In this document: in pieces, positions 1 through 11,754 of the stretch | Layout of the letters: each line of letters begins with the position of its first letter | Numbering within the stretch: position 1 is the stretch's first letter | NCBI GenBank assembly: GCA_902728285.1 | Contig: CACVBU010000271.1 | Coordinates: 141,371 to 205,370 of the forward strand | Direction: 5' to 3' | DNA from: Clytia hemisphaerica | Taxonomy: Eukaryota > Cnidaria > Hydrozoa > Leptothecata > Clytiidae | DNA: 64,000 nucleotides | Made by a program: the position numbers and the translations under genes | Notes under the pieces: generated by a model | What the model was told of the DNA's origin: nothing | The model's input: the letters and a program-made list of their open reading frames with translations, nothing else | Databases searched by the model: none

Positions 1-96
1 AGGTAGTGAAAATTTCTGTTCCGAAACACACACACATAAAGTAAACTTATGTGCAAACTGTAGAACACGGTTATATTTTTTTCTACTGACAAAATA

Positions 97-3000
97 ATGG
101 CAAATCCAGCTCGACAACTGAACGACCAGACAATCGCCCGTTCTCTAGAATGTAATATCCTTCCATTGGTGAGTAACAATTAATTTATGAGTAGCTTTAT
201 TTTTTTTATTTTTCGTTTCATAAATTCCTAATCTTATCCATGGTTCTCAAAACTATATCCTAAAACATACTCTCTCCATTTTAGATAAAAAAGACGGATA
301 CTGTTACTGCATGTCGTGTGATGCTGACGGATGATAACAGGCTTCTGGTTACTGATATAAGACATAGGTTGGACGATGCATTGGCAAATATGGAAATCAA
401 ATTTTTCATTTCTTGTGTTTCCGGGACGGAGTCGAATGCAAAGAAACCAGTCGAAGAACAGCCAGTCAAACCTAATTTCCGAGCATCTATCTCATATTTC
501 ATTGTCCATGGAAGTAAACTTAACCTGAACAAAATTAAGCAGCAATTCCATAACACCTCCAAAATTAACTTTGAGATCAAACCTTTGAGATCAAACAGTA
601 AACACAAAGACACCGAGAAGAAAAGTGCAGAAGAAATGACCCTATCTGTCCACTTGAAACAGATCGTGAAGGTTAAAATCTTTATTTCATTTCGCTTTTG
701 TTTGGGTTTTAACAATTTTTCTCTCTTTTAGTGCTGAATAAGACCCTTAAAAATGTTACGTAGCCGAAAAAATTTAGGAAATTTCAAGTAGAAGTAATGA
801 CTAGTTACAAAAAGTCCAACATTTTTTGTAGCGCATATTTCATTTATTTTATAATTCTATTTGATCAGGACCATAACCAAAAGTGCATCAAAGACCTGAT
901 CTTCCAAAGTATGTTGCATTGCTTTAAGACGGCCAACCCTTTGATGAAGGAAGAAGATGCTTTAGAGTTATGTCAAAACAATATAATGAAACCTTGCCGT
1001 CTCTACTGTGGGGATGGAAACATAATGAGAAGTTTTACAAACGCCAGCAGAAATTTGTTGACAGATGGACTGGTACATGTTAATGATACGTCAGACGAAA
1101 TCTCACCTTCAGTGTCTGAATCAAAAACAACAATTTCTAAAGTGATTGACAAGATTGCATCGACCATGATGGAACTCAATCATCGGCTTTTTCATGGCAA
1201 TATTTATCAATTGCACAAAAAAGGTTTGGAATACTTTTCGAGTTGTTGATTGATACCACTGATTCACATTGCATTAAATTTTTCAAAGGGATAAGTCTAT
1301 TCTTTATTTGTCAATCTTTATTTATTAAAGAATCTTTTCTTTTTGAGATTTAAATTAAAAATTTGATATTTTTCAATCAAATTTATGCAACTCAAAATTT
1401 GGGTTTGATTTTCTTTCAGCTCAATTCACCTTTACGCTGTTCCTTGATGTCAATGCTTATCTTTCGAAACTACAACTAAACCCTGCTTTGCGAGAATCTA
1501 TCATGATCCATGAAACTAAACTTAAACAAACAATGTCCAACGAACATACAGTGGTATGTATTTTGACTTACTTACTTTTAAGAAAATTTTATTTTTTTTC
1601 CTTTTCAAAGAAGACCATTTGAAGACCAGTAGCCCAAGACGTAGACCGTCGTTTTTATGAGACTTTTGTACTGAAAAGACCGTTGGCCCGTCAATACTAG
1701 GGGAAGTCGCTTTAATTTTATTGACACTTTGAGACTTTAAAGAGAAATTTCTATCATTTTGAAAGAAGACCATTTGAAGACCAGTAGCCCGAGACGTAGA
1801 CCGTCGTTTTTATGAGACTTTTGTACTGAAAAGACCGTTGGCCCGTCGATACTAGGGGAAGTTGCTTGAATTTTATATTGACACTTTGAGACTTTAAAGA
1901 GAAATTTCTATCATTTTGAAAGAAGACCATTTGAAGACCAGTAGCCCAAGACGTAGACCGTCGTTTTTATGAGACTTTTGTACTGAAAAGACCGTTGGCC
2001 CGTCGATACTAGGGGAAGTCGCTTTAATTTTATTGAGACTTTGAGACTTTAAAGAGAAATTTCTATCATTTTGAAAGAAGACCATTTGAAGACCAGTAGC
2101 CCAAGACGTAGACCGTCGTTTTTATGAGACTTTTTGTACTGAAAAGACCGTTGGCCCGTCGATACTAGGGGAAGTCGCTTTAATTTTATTGACACTTTGA
2201 GACTTTAAAGAGAAATTTCTATCATTTTGAAAGAAGACCATTTGAAGACCATTAGCCCAAGACGTAGACCGTCGTTTTTATGAGACTTTTGTACTGAAAA
2301 GACCGTTGGCCCGTCGATACTAGGGGAAGTCGCTTGAATTTTATATTGACACTTTGAGACTTTAAAGAGAAATTTCTATCATTTTGAAAGAAGACCAAGA
2401 CCATTTGAAGACCAGTAGCCCAAGACGTAGACCGTCGTTTTTATGAGACTTTTGTACTGAAAAGACCGTTGGCCCGTCGATACTAGGGGGAAGTTGCGCT
2501 TTTTTTATTGTGGAACTTTGAGACTTTAAAGAAATTTCTATCATTTTGAAAGAAGACCATTTGAAGACCAGTAGCCCAAGACGTAGACCGTCGTTTTTAT
2601 GAGACTTTTGTACTGAAAAGACCGTTGGCCCGTCGATACTAGGGGAAGTCGCTTTGACTTTGTTGACACTTTGAGACTTTAAATAAATTTCTATCATTTT
2701 GAAAGAAGACCATTTGAAGACCATTAGCCCAAGACGTAGACCGTCGTTTTTATGAGACTTTTGTACTGAAAAGACCGTTGGCCCGTCGATACTAGGGGAA
2801 GTCGCTTTAATTTTATTGACACTTTGAGACTTTAAAGAGAATAAAGTTTCTTTGAAACAAAACTGTATGCAGCCAAAATTGAAACAAAGTCACATGTCAA
2901 AATAGAACATCAACCAAATATGAATTTTGACTGAAGACCGTTTGGCACGTCGATTTGACAGTGGTTCGCGCAATGTTTACATTTTACTACTTTAATGTCC

Positions 3001-6000
3001 CTTTAAAGAGAAATTTCTATCATTTTGAAAGAAGACCATTTGAAGACCAGTAGCCCAAGACGTAGACCGTCGTTTTTATGAGACTTTTGTACTGAAAAGA
3101 CCGTTGGCCCGTCGATACTAGGGGAAGTTGCTTTAATTTTATTGAGACTTTGAGACTTTAAAGAGAAATTTCTATCATTTTGAAAGAAGACCATTTGAAG
3201 ACCAGTAGCCCAAGACGTAGACCGTCGTTTTTATGAGACTTTTGTACTGAAAAGACCGTTGGCCCGTCGATACTAGGGGAAGTAGCTTGAATTTTATTGA
3301 CACTTTGAGACTTTAAAGAGAAATTTCTATCATTTTGAAAGAAGACCATTTGAAGACCAGTAGCCCAAGACGTAGACCGTCGTTTTTATGAGACTTTTGT
3401 ACTGAAAAGACCGTTGGCCCGTCGATACTAGGGGAAGTCGCTTTGACTTGTTGAACTTTTGAGACTTTAAAGAGAAATTTCTATCATTTTGAAAGAAGAC
3501 CATTTGAAGACCAGTAGCCCAAGACGTAGACCGTCGTTTTTATGAGACTTTTGTACTGAAAAGACCGTTGGCCCGTCGATACTAGGGGAAGTCGCTTTGA
3601 CTTGTTGAACTTTTGAGACTTTAAAGAGAAATTTCTATCATTTTGAAAGAAGACCATTTGAAGACCAGTAGCCCAAGACGTAGACCGTCGTTTTTATGAG
3701 ACTTTTGTACTGAAAAGACCGTTGGCCCGTCGATACTAGGGGAAGTAGCTTGAATTTTATTGACACTTTGAGACTTTAAAGAGAAATTTCTATCATTTTG
3801 AAAGAAGACCATTTGAAGACCAGTAGCCCAAGACGTAGACCGTCGTTTTTATGAGACTTTTGTACTGAGAAGACCGTTGGCCCGTCGATTCTATGAAAAA
3901 TTGCTTTTACTCATTAAACTTTTGAGATTTTTAGGTTTTAGACTGACACTTTATTCACTTTTGTAAAGCTTTACGTCCCTTTCTTTAAGCAATTGTACTG
4001 TGTGAATCGTTAGACTGTTGATTTTTTAAATTTTATATAAGTTTTTGAATGTTTATTTCTTTTTCTTTAGCATTTTCCGAACATCAAAATTGATTACGAC
4101 TACATCGAGGTTCGAAACAACGTTTATCTTAAGCTGTCAAGTCGAGCGTATGTGGAATGTCCCTTTACAGGAGAAGATTTCGGAAAAATAACTCCGAGAA
4201 GTTTCCAAGATTTCGACGCACATCGAACAAATTGTCATGGTGGGTATCTGGCGTCTGCAATGGAACGATGGTGCCCTACACTTGAATCACAGGCGAAGCT
4301 TGCCCATAAGATCTACCTTTGTTTATTAACCTATCAGGTGCCTTACAAAACCAAAAGGCTTGTTTTAACAGGTGACATTGATTGTGGTAAAACCTCGGTG
4401 GTCAATTTGTTCTTTGGGTTGATTCCAAGATCCAAAATTGCCATTATCACCAAAGAAGGTGTCTTTGGTTTGCAGATGGTCCGCCCAGACACAGAGCTGC
4501 TATTCATTGACGAATGGAGCAAAGAGATGGCATCAGCAGACATGGTGAAGATGTTGTTTCAAGGTGGTTCATTTCCTCAATCCATAAAATATGGCAGCCC
4601 TCTTATGCAAGAAATGAACGCAGGAGTGTTTGTGACCTGCAATCACATCCCTAAATTCCCTCGAAAACAACGAAAATCTGTCAAACGGCGAATCTCTAAA
4701 GTGAAATGTCGCAAACTTGAAGAAGAAATCCCTGAGGCTCCATCCTGGATAATGGAGAACGCGATGCATTGTTTGACCTACTTGATCAATCTGATCAACA
4801 ACAACTTGAATGTGATTGAGCCCGCTGAGTTGACCTACACGCTTCCAACGGACGTCAAATGTGAGAAAACCGTCCCAAAGGATGACGTCGACGAAGAATC
4901 TCTTGAGCGAATTAAGAACTGTGTCGTTGATCCAGATGAGTCCGTCCCTTTGGCCGATCAAACGAATGACGAGTTGGAAGTGTTTCGTGTGGTTGGAGAA
5001 GAAGACATGGTATTGGAAGATGGTAAGCATAGATTTCATTCATTTTTCGTCGGAAAAATAACCAGTAGAGTTGCAGTATCTATGCAATGACATGTGATAC
5101 GTAGATTGCAAGAAATGATCCTATAAAATATTCTTTTAACTCTAGAACCGAGCGAAACTCACGACGAAGGAATTTCTATTTTAACATCTCCTGATCATTC
5201 AGTGTCTAAAGGTATGCCTTCTTTTAAAATTTGTTTTGGAATTATGTCAAGTTTTCAAATATAGTTTGGACCAAAATCTTCGAAGATACTTCAAATGTAA
5301 TTGGTTATGTATGTCTCAGAAATACTTCTTTTTTCATTTAGACGAGCTTGATGTCGAGAAACTTATTGGTTATGTATCATCAACAACAGACTTTGAATCA
5401 GATATTGAGCCCCCACGAAAACGGGCACGTGGAAACACAATCAGAAGCCCTGTACAAATGCCAAGTACATACGCAGTCGCGAAGACTGTGTTGTATTCAA
5501 TCGTTGAGAGAGTTGTCGAAATTGAAAAACATGGTGAGAGTTTCTCTATTTATGTTCCATTTTCTCAGCAATCTTAATTCTTTATTGTGCCTTGAAGACA
5601 CAGATTAGACTTTGCAATAAGGAAATTCAGCTTGCTTTTAGCTTATTCTACTTGTTTATTTCAAAATAAAACGAAAACTTATCAATTTCTTTTTTAGGAG
5701 ACGTCCAGCCATCAGAAATGATGTCGACGTCAAAGTCAATGGATAGTCAATGCTCTAAGCTACACGGTAAGTTCATGTCATTTTTCTATTCTGAATATAG
5801 TGAGCGTCATATAAACGAGTTAAAGCAAAGCATAAGCACTTGTGGTATGGAAAATTGACATAAGGTATTTTCCCTATTTCAGCCAGCGAGAGTCCAGTCA
5901 AGGAGAAGACTTCAATTAAATATCCACAGCGTTTCCAGCTTGATCTCGTCAATGGAGCCCAGTATTGGCAACTGGTACGTGCCTATCTTGAATACAACCT

Positions 6001-6055
6001 TGGGTTTAGAACGTTGAACGACGCCGTGGCTTTTCTCGTTGTTTCAAACCTATGA
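97..6055 (+). CDS. SF3-type helicase, nine exons, about 799 aa
   Basis: Exons at 97-168, 285-671, 869-1223, 1420-1553, 4071-5022, 5146-5211, 5342-5533, 5698-5766 and 5883-6055 all have GT-AG borders and keep one frame. The fifth exon holds an ATPase core: Walker A GDIDCGKTS (K near residue 423), Walker B LLFIDEW (D463, E464) and a motif C-like VFVTCN ending at N507. About 40 residues separate consecutive motifs, the compact spacing of SF3 helicases of small DNA viruses and replicon-like elements. Residues 1-316 are not recognised, and no HUH nuclease motif was seen. A basic stretch PPRKRARG near residue 678 could be a nuclear localisation signal. The fourth intron (1554-4070) contains a satellite array. 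Inferred role: replication initiation or unwinding for a mobile or viral-derived replicon; a domesticated host gene is the alternative. Start chosen as the first ATG joined in frame to the rest. Confidence 0.75.
1606..3893. repeat. Tandem array, ~155-bp unit, about 14 copies
   Basis: Units begin near 1611, 1764, 1921, 2077, 2234, 2391, 2550, 2707, 3029, 3186, 3340, 3496, 3651 and 3806. They are nearly identical, with an interruption at about 2840-3000 that holds a diverged partial unit. Each unit contains AGACCGT twice (in GTAGACCGTCG and AAAGACCGTTGG). The whole array lies within the fourth intron of the helicase gene. Minus-strand ORFs of 63-120 aa across it are by-products of the repeat. 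Confidence 0.95.
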
Positions 6056-6254
6056 CAAATTTCAAGCCTCGATGAACAGCCCGAGACCACCAACGACGGC
6101 TGATCCAAAGATCGACGCCTCTTTGATTGTAGTTAACAAACTACGTCCAAATTTTGATCTACCTGGATTCTTGAAAAAGTATCCGTCATGCGTCGAAACC
6201 ATCAAACAAATACGCAAGAAAATTGGCGTGAAATTCAATGCTTCTATTTTGTAA
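6039..6254 (+). other. Out-of-frame coding-like tail of the helicase gene
   Basis: The helicase frame stops at TGA 6053-6055. The +1 frame is open through this point and encodes about 70 further residues (containing DKFQASMNSP and FLKKYPSCVETI) up to a TAA at 6252. Composition is protein-like and no splice signals bridge the two frames. I infer a one-base indel, so the original protein was probably about 65 residues longer; alternatively the early stop is genuine. Confidence 0.45.
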
Positions 6255-6255
6255 A

Positions 6256-6534
6256 TTTTTTCATATATATTTTTCACTAACTGTCTTCACTGGAGTAGCT
6301 CTTACAAGAATCAAATCTGTGCCTTTTTTACTGATGATTTTTTTATGAAATTTGGATAAGTATTGGTGATTTCAACGGTCTAATGGTCCTTAGGGTGGCC
6401 TTCATTTGAGTTCTTTTTATCTTTAAAATTTTGATATACAAATTTTATCACATATTTTTCTTCTTGACAATTTCAAACATATCTCAAGAATATCAGACTT
6501 TGAAAATTCATCATATCCTTTTCAACTCTAAAAT
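6256..6534. other. Intergenic spacer, 3' flank of helicase gene
   Basis: AT-rich, no coding exon seen. It contains an isolated AACGGTCTAATGGTCC motif near 6375, related to the words in the following array. Confidence 0.5.
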
Positions 6535-8415
6535 CTGACGGTCTGACGGTCTACTCTATAGAAACTCTCATAAAATCAACGGTCTTCTATATGGTCTAAC
6601 GGTCTACAGTATGGTCTTCACTTTCGAATGAAATTAATTAAAAGATTCTGAGTAGAGAGTTTGGATGTTTCGAAAAGTTTTTCATTTTCTCTTAGCCCTA
6701 TGATCTCAAATCGGACGGTCTGACGGTCTACTCTATAGAAACTCTCATAAAATCAACGGTCTTCTATATGGTCTAACGGTCTAGAGTATGGTCTTCACTT
6801 TCGAATGAAATTAATTAAAAGATTCTGAGCAGAGACTTTGGATGTTTCGAAAAGTTTTTCATTTTCTCTTAGCCCTATGATCTCAAATCGGACGGTCTGA
6901 CGGTCTACTCTATAGAAACTCTCATAAAATCAACGGTCTTCTATATGGTCTAACGGTCTACAGTATGGTCTTCACTTTCGAATGAAAATGATTTAAAAGA
7001 TTCTGAGCAGAGACTTTGGATGTTTCGAAAAGTTTTTCATTTTCTCTTAGCCCTATGATCTCAAATCGGACGGTCTGACGGTCTACTCTATAGAAACTCT
7101 CATAAAATCAACGGTCTTCTATATGGTCTAACGGTCTACAGTATGGTCTTCACTTTCGAATGAAATTAATTAAAAGATTCTGAGTAGAGACTTTGGATGT
7201 TTCGAAAAGTTTTTCATTTTCTCTTAGCCCTATGATCTCAAATCGGACGGTCTCTGACGGTCTACTCTATAGAAACTCTCATAAAATCAACGGTCTTCTA
7301 TATGGTCTAACGGTCTACAGTATGGTCTTCACTTTCGAATGAAAAATGATTTTTAAAAGATTCTGAGCAGAGACTTTGGATGTTTCGAAAAGTTTTTCAT
7401 TTTCTCTTAGCCCTATGATCTCAAATCGGACGGTCTGACGGTCTACTCTATAGAAACTCTCATAAAATCAACGGTCTTCTATATGGTCTAACGGTCTAGA
7501 GTATGGTCTTCACTTTCGAATGAAAATGATTTAAAAGATTCTGAGCAGAGACTTTGGATGTTTCGAAAAGTTTTTCATTTTCTCTTAGCCCTATGATCTC
7601 AAATCGGACGGTCTGACGGTCTACTCTATAGAAACTCTCATAAAATCAACGGTCTTCTATATGGTCTAACGGTCTAGAGTATGGTCTTCACTTTCGAATG
7701 AAAATGATTTAAAAAATTCTGAGCAGAGACTTTGGATGTTTGGAAAAGTTTTTCATTTTCTCTTAGCCCTATGATCTCAAATCGGACGGTCTGACGGTCT
7801 ACTCTATAGAAACTCTCATAAAATCAACGGTCTTCTATATGGTCTAACGGTCTACAGTATGGTCTTCACTTTCGAATGAAAATGATTTAAAAGATTCTGA
7901 GCAGAGAGACTTTGGATGTTTGGAAAAGTTTTTCATTTTCTCTTAGCCCTATGATCTCAAATCGGACGGTCTGACGGTCTACTCTATAGAAACTCTCATA
8001 AAATCAACGGTCTTCTATATGGTCTAACGGTCTACAGTATGGTCTTCACTTTCGAATGAAAATGATTTAAAAGATTCTGAGCAGAGACTTTGGATGTTTC
8101 GAAAAGTTTTTCATTTTCTCTTAGCCCTATGATCTCAAATCGGACGGTCGGACGGTCTACTCCTCTATAGAAAACTCTCATAAAATCAACGGTCTTCTAT
8201 ATGGTCTAACGGTCTACAGTATGGTCTTCACTTTCGAATGAAATTAATTTAAAAAATTCTGAGCAGAGACTTTGGATGTTTCGAAAAGTTTTTCATTTTC
8301 TCTTAGCCCTATGATCTCAAATCGGACGGTCTGACGGTCTACTCTATAGAAACTCTCATAAAATCAACGGTCTTCTATATGGTCCAACGGTCTACAGTAT
8401 GGTCTTCACTTTCAG
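6535..8415. repeat. Tandem array, ~177-bp unit, about 11 copies
   Basis: Units start near 6537, 6713, 6890, 7068, 7247, 7429, 7606, 7783, 7961, 8141 and 8324, with very high mutual identity and small indels. Most units carry ACGGTCT four times (in GACGGTCTGACGGTCTACTC, CAACGGTCTTC and TAACGGTCTAC). This is the reverse complement of the AGACCGT heptamer of the intronic array. Unit length is in the range of nucleosome-sized satellites. Confidence 0.95.
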
Positions 8416-8601
8416 GACACAATATTCTGAAATTGAGACTTGGAAGTTTTGAAAAAAATTATCCACTGCTTTGATTTTTAAGAATTTTAGCGTTTTACTT
8501 GGTATATAATGGATTTTTTGTAAATTCGGACCATAACGTTTTGTCACAGTTTAGCAGGAGGACACTCTCCAGAATTATTGAAAACTTTCCTTTTGGTAGA
8601 G
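8416..8601. promoter_or_regulatory. Presumed 5' region of the small SIM-like gene
   Basis: Short unique sequence between the last array unit and the ATG at 8602. It presumably holds the promoter and leader; a TATATAA-like word lies near 8503. Assigned by position only. Confidence 0.25.
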
Positions 8602-8992
8602 ATGGCAGATTTGAAACGTCAAAAAGAAGAGGAAATGTTCGACAAAAATTGCACATGTTTTAGCCAGTACACTATGGAGAAGCTATACGGAGCGAAAAAA
8701 AAAGGTAATTTTGAATATTTGACGCATTCAGGGTCTATTGATGCGATTTTGATATAGAAGTATTTCCCTATGTTTCTGTATCAAATTTCGACCAACATTT
8801 TACTAATATCTATGTTTTTTTTTAATTTTAGAACCTGAGGTGATTGTCATTTCTTCGGACGATGAAACTGAAAGATATAGCGGCAAAGAAGAAACGTTCG
8901 TTAAAAGAAAGGTTTCCAAGAGAATAATCGAAGTGAAGATAGAAATTGAAGATATTTTTTCAAAGAAAAAGAAAAAGAAAACTTTAAAATAA
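8602..8992 (+). CDS. Small basic protein with SUMO-interaction-like motif, 87 aa
   Basis: Two exons, 8602-8704 and 8832-8992, with GT-AG borders and a phase-1 junction, give 87 residues. Exon 2 begins with EPEVIVISSDDETE. A short hydrophobic core followed directly by serines and acids is the arrangement of SUMO-interacting motifs; small transcription and chromatin proteins use it to bind SUMO. The C-terminus is a lysine-rich run (KKKKKK after DIFS) that could act as a nuclear signal. It lies between the ACGGTCT array and the convergent recombinase gene. I do not recognise a family. Its location suggests an accessory protein of the same element, possibly directing it to SUMO-marked chromatin. 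That is inference. Confidence 0.55.
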
Positions 8993-9179
8993 AACAAAAA
9001 GGATGTTTTCGTTGTCCCTGAACTCATTCTTATTCTTTAAGAAAATCCGTCTTCTTATGTCTTCTTCTCAATTTCAAAAAGATCCAAAATAAAAGTGAAA
9101 GGGCTTCAATTTTCTGTATGCTCTCATATATTTCCAATAATATATTCTAAATAATAAACACAAGTTAAGTTCTCTTAAG

Positions 9180-10911
9180 TTAAGTCAATTTACAAGTCTG
9201 GGCCCTACGACATAATGTTGCCCCCTGTCTTGAGGAATGAAATTTGAACTCAGGATCAGCCAAAATTTTTGACCATGCACAACCGTATTTTTGAATTCCT
9301 AGTTTTAAAAAGTTATCTTCGGCTGAAGAAAATGCAACTTTTTTCTGGCGTTTTTGAGTCTTTTGCGCTATTGATCCTGACTGTTCAATATTGAAAATAG
9401 GGCTTGGGAACTTCGATATATCCAATGTTTCTGTAATTTTAGAGAGAGCATTAATTGATGGAGTCTCGTCCGTTAATTTCTCCATTACTTTTCTGCCTTT
9501 TGATGCAACATCTCTAGATTGAAGCTTTTGATAGTGGACCCGCGCTACAAATGAAGTATGTTTTTGGTCCTGGGAAAGAACATGCTGTTCTTCGACTGTT
9601 AATTTCGCTGCGCTTTCCGTTTCAATGATCTGTCGGTATCTAGTTGGATTGATGTACTTTCCAATAGCTTGAAAAACTAACCTTCCAAAGACGTCACTAA
9701 GACGTGAAAGTTGCGTTCCGTTTCTTGTAACTAGAAGATAGTCACATGTCGGATTCATCCTTGGTCTAATACATTTGATGTATCCATTTACAATATCTAA
9801 GACTTGTTTTGTAAAAATTAAAGTGTCAAATCCGTATTTTTCCATAGTTTTGAAAACTGTTTGGTCGATCATTCCATTTTGGTCAACATTCTCTATCATT
9901 TCTACAGTCAGATATTGAAATGTCATAGGTCTAGTAGCTTTTACCATAAGGAACAGAACTGCAGTGAGAAACCCAGTACAAAATGACAGATCGTGTGACG
10001 ATGGACGAAAGTCTTTAGTGGAGGAGTACTAAGTAAAATTTGAGTAAATCTTTCGGCATGATGAGGAATAACTGATTGCATATCTTCTAGGCTTGCCCAG
10101 CAATCTATCTTAGACAAATAATCGACACTAAGTAAAATGTTCCATTCACATCGCATTTTTCGAGCCAGCGTTTTTCTTAACACGGTCAATATAAATCTCT
10201 GATACCACATATGTTTCGTTAAGTGCTGTGCTGTTCATTCTCCTAAAATCTAAAACATGTGACAACGAGTTCATATATCCTATTAAACCAGCATAACCAA
10301 CATGCCAATCCTTTTTTAAGTATTCAATAAAGTCTGAGATAGAAGAAATTGAACCGACACAATAATCTACGATGGTTAGTGGTATATCCCACTCAGGGTA
10401 GCAATCTTGACAGCAAAATTTCAAGAATTTCAAAACTCTGCAACTAACTTGACTTGACTGTTTATAGCTTTTTGAGAGCCACCCCGACGGCACTACACAG
10501 CCAGGATTTAAAGGAAATGTCAAATGAACAGTCTCGATTAAAAGATGGTATATCGGTAGTCCTGCTGCGCTTCGTTCTTGTTAGGGTTCTAGATATCACA
10601 ACCTGTTTCGGTAAAACATCCTCTACATTTGGCTTTGCGTCAAAAAAATAAAACCACCCATGTCTCTGATAAACATGCTTCCTGCAACCTCGTTGTGTTT
10701 GGTACGATTCACTGTCACAACTTTTTACAGGACAATTAAATAACCCATCTTTATCTGGAACCAAACTCAAGCGTTTTGGCTTGGAAGCAGCTCCTACAGC
10801 ATCTTTCCAAATTTTCTTTGATAACAGTTTCTTTGGCATTCCTTTTCCACGCACAATATACAAATAAAACCAATGTCGACCGAATCCATCCGTTTGAAAA
10901 GAAAATTGCAT
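9180..10911 (-). pseudogene. C2H2 zinc finger / tyrosine recombinase / SANT protein, frame-broken
   Basis: Four overlapping ORF pieces read 10911-10462, 10523-10146, 10210-9941 and 9947-9180. The frame changes near 10,525, 10,160 and 9,990, so no single ORF spans the gene. First piece: a C2H2-like finger (C-X4-C-X12-H-X4-H, from CPVKSCDSE). Last piece: a tyrosine-recombinase-like end with an arginine in KATRPMTFQ, an arginine pair in NPTRYRQ, and KHTSFVARVHY, where H and Y are nine residues apart as in the H/W...Y box of the family. A SANT/Myb-like domain follows (FSSAEDNFLKLGIQKYG...W). Such proteins cut and rejoin DNA through a covalent tyrosine link. It is convergent with the small gene at 8602. 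The breaks may be real decay or base-level assembly errors. Family membership rests on motif spacing only. Confidence 0.6.
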
Positions 10912-11750
10912 AAAGTTTCAAAGCGTAGCAAAAACACCCTGATTTGTATTCAAAACAAAGAAATTCCGGGGATAGTCAGTCAGAGTCAATCGCTTATTAA
11001 TTTTGAATATGAATTAGCATAATTTAGCAAAATTTAAATTTGAACCAATCTCTATCCAGTAAACGAGTCGGTTGGTTGTACCCCCGGGCTTTCTTTAGAA
11101 AGAAATTATAAGAACGAAAATGTTTTCTTAAAAAGGAGACCCCCTTGAATTTCGAAAATTCCAGCTTGAATTACTAGTTTCAGCTTTTTAAAACGGAGGT
11201 ACTTGATGGGAAATTTCTTATAGATAAATGGGAACTACAAAGTCAACTAAAACCCCCTAATTCTTTCAAGCAATCAAGCTTTTAATATGAGGCTATTAAA
11301 ACATCCAGGGTGTAAAAGATAAAATGAAGTTTTTTAGAAGAACATATTTCAAAACAGTCTTAATTCGTCCCCTTTTCGGTCAGTAAAATGCTCACTCGAC
11401 ATAAACGGAGTAACGTTAGGTAAAATACTCTTATTCAAAGATTTTCTTATAAATGACAATAACTTTTAGAGGAACGAAAAACGACCTCATTAGATGCTCT
11501 CAAAGGACCGTTTATTTTCTTTCGATTTCTAGTAAAAAAGGAATCATAGAGTCCTTAAATGAAACACAGAAAGGAACGTTTGTAACAATTTAATTGAATA
11601 CCATAGCAAATATACTACAATCTCCTTTGAGACGCCTTGTACCTTTTAAAGTATTCCCATCCATAAAAATGGCAGATATACATTTTGGAAATTAAAAAAA
11701 ACAGTTGATTTTGACTTGAACAAAAGGACATAATTATTATGAAACGTATA
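10912..11750. other. Spacer, no gene seen
   Basis: AT-rich with many stops in all frames. It should hold the 5' region of the minus-strand recombinase gene and possibly the right edge of that element, but I found no terminal repeat. One ambiguous base (n) lies at 11751. Confidence 0.5.
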
Positions 11751-11754
11751 NTGA

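Noticed and set aside
285-1223. HUH or Rep-type nuclease domain at the N-terminus of the helicase protein
   Set aside because: No HUH triad or nearby catalytic tyrosine motif found, so a Helitron, CRESS or parvovirus-type Rep was not claimed.
1522-3812. Repeated minus-strand ORFs (MVFFQNDRNF...) across the 155-bp array
   Set aside because: They are identical because the satellite is; units shift frame between copies and there is no start context or domain. Explained by the repeat.
1606-8415. CRISPR array
   Set aside because: Units are 155-177 bp and repeat throughout with no unique spacers; the sequence is eukaryotic.
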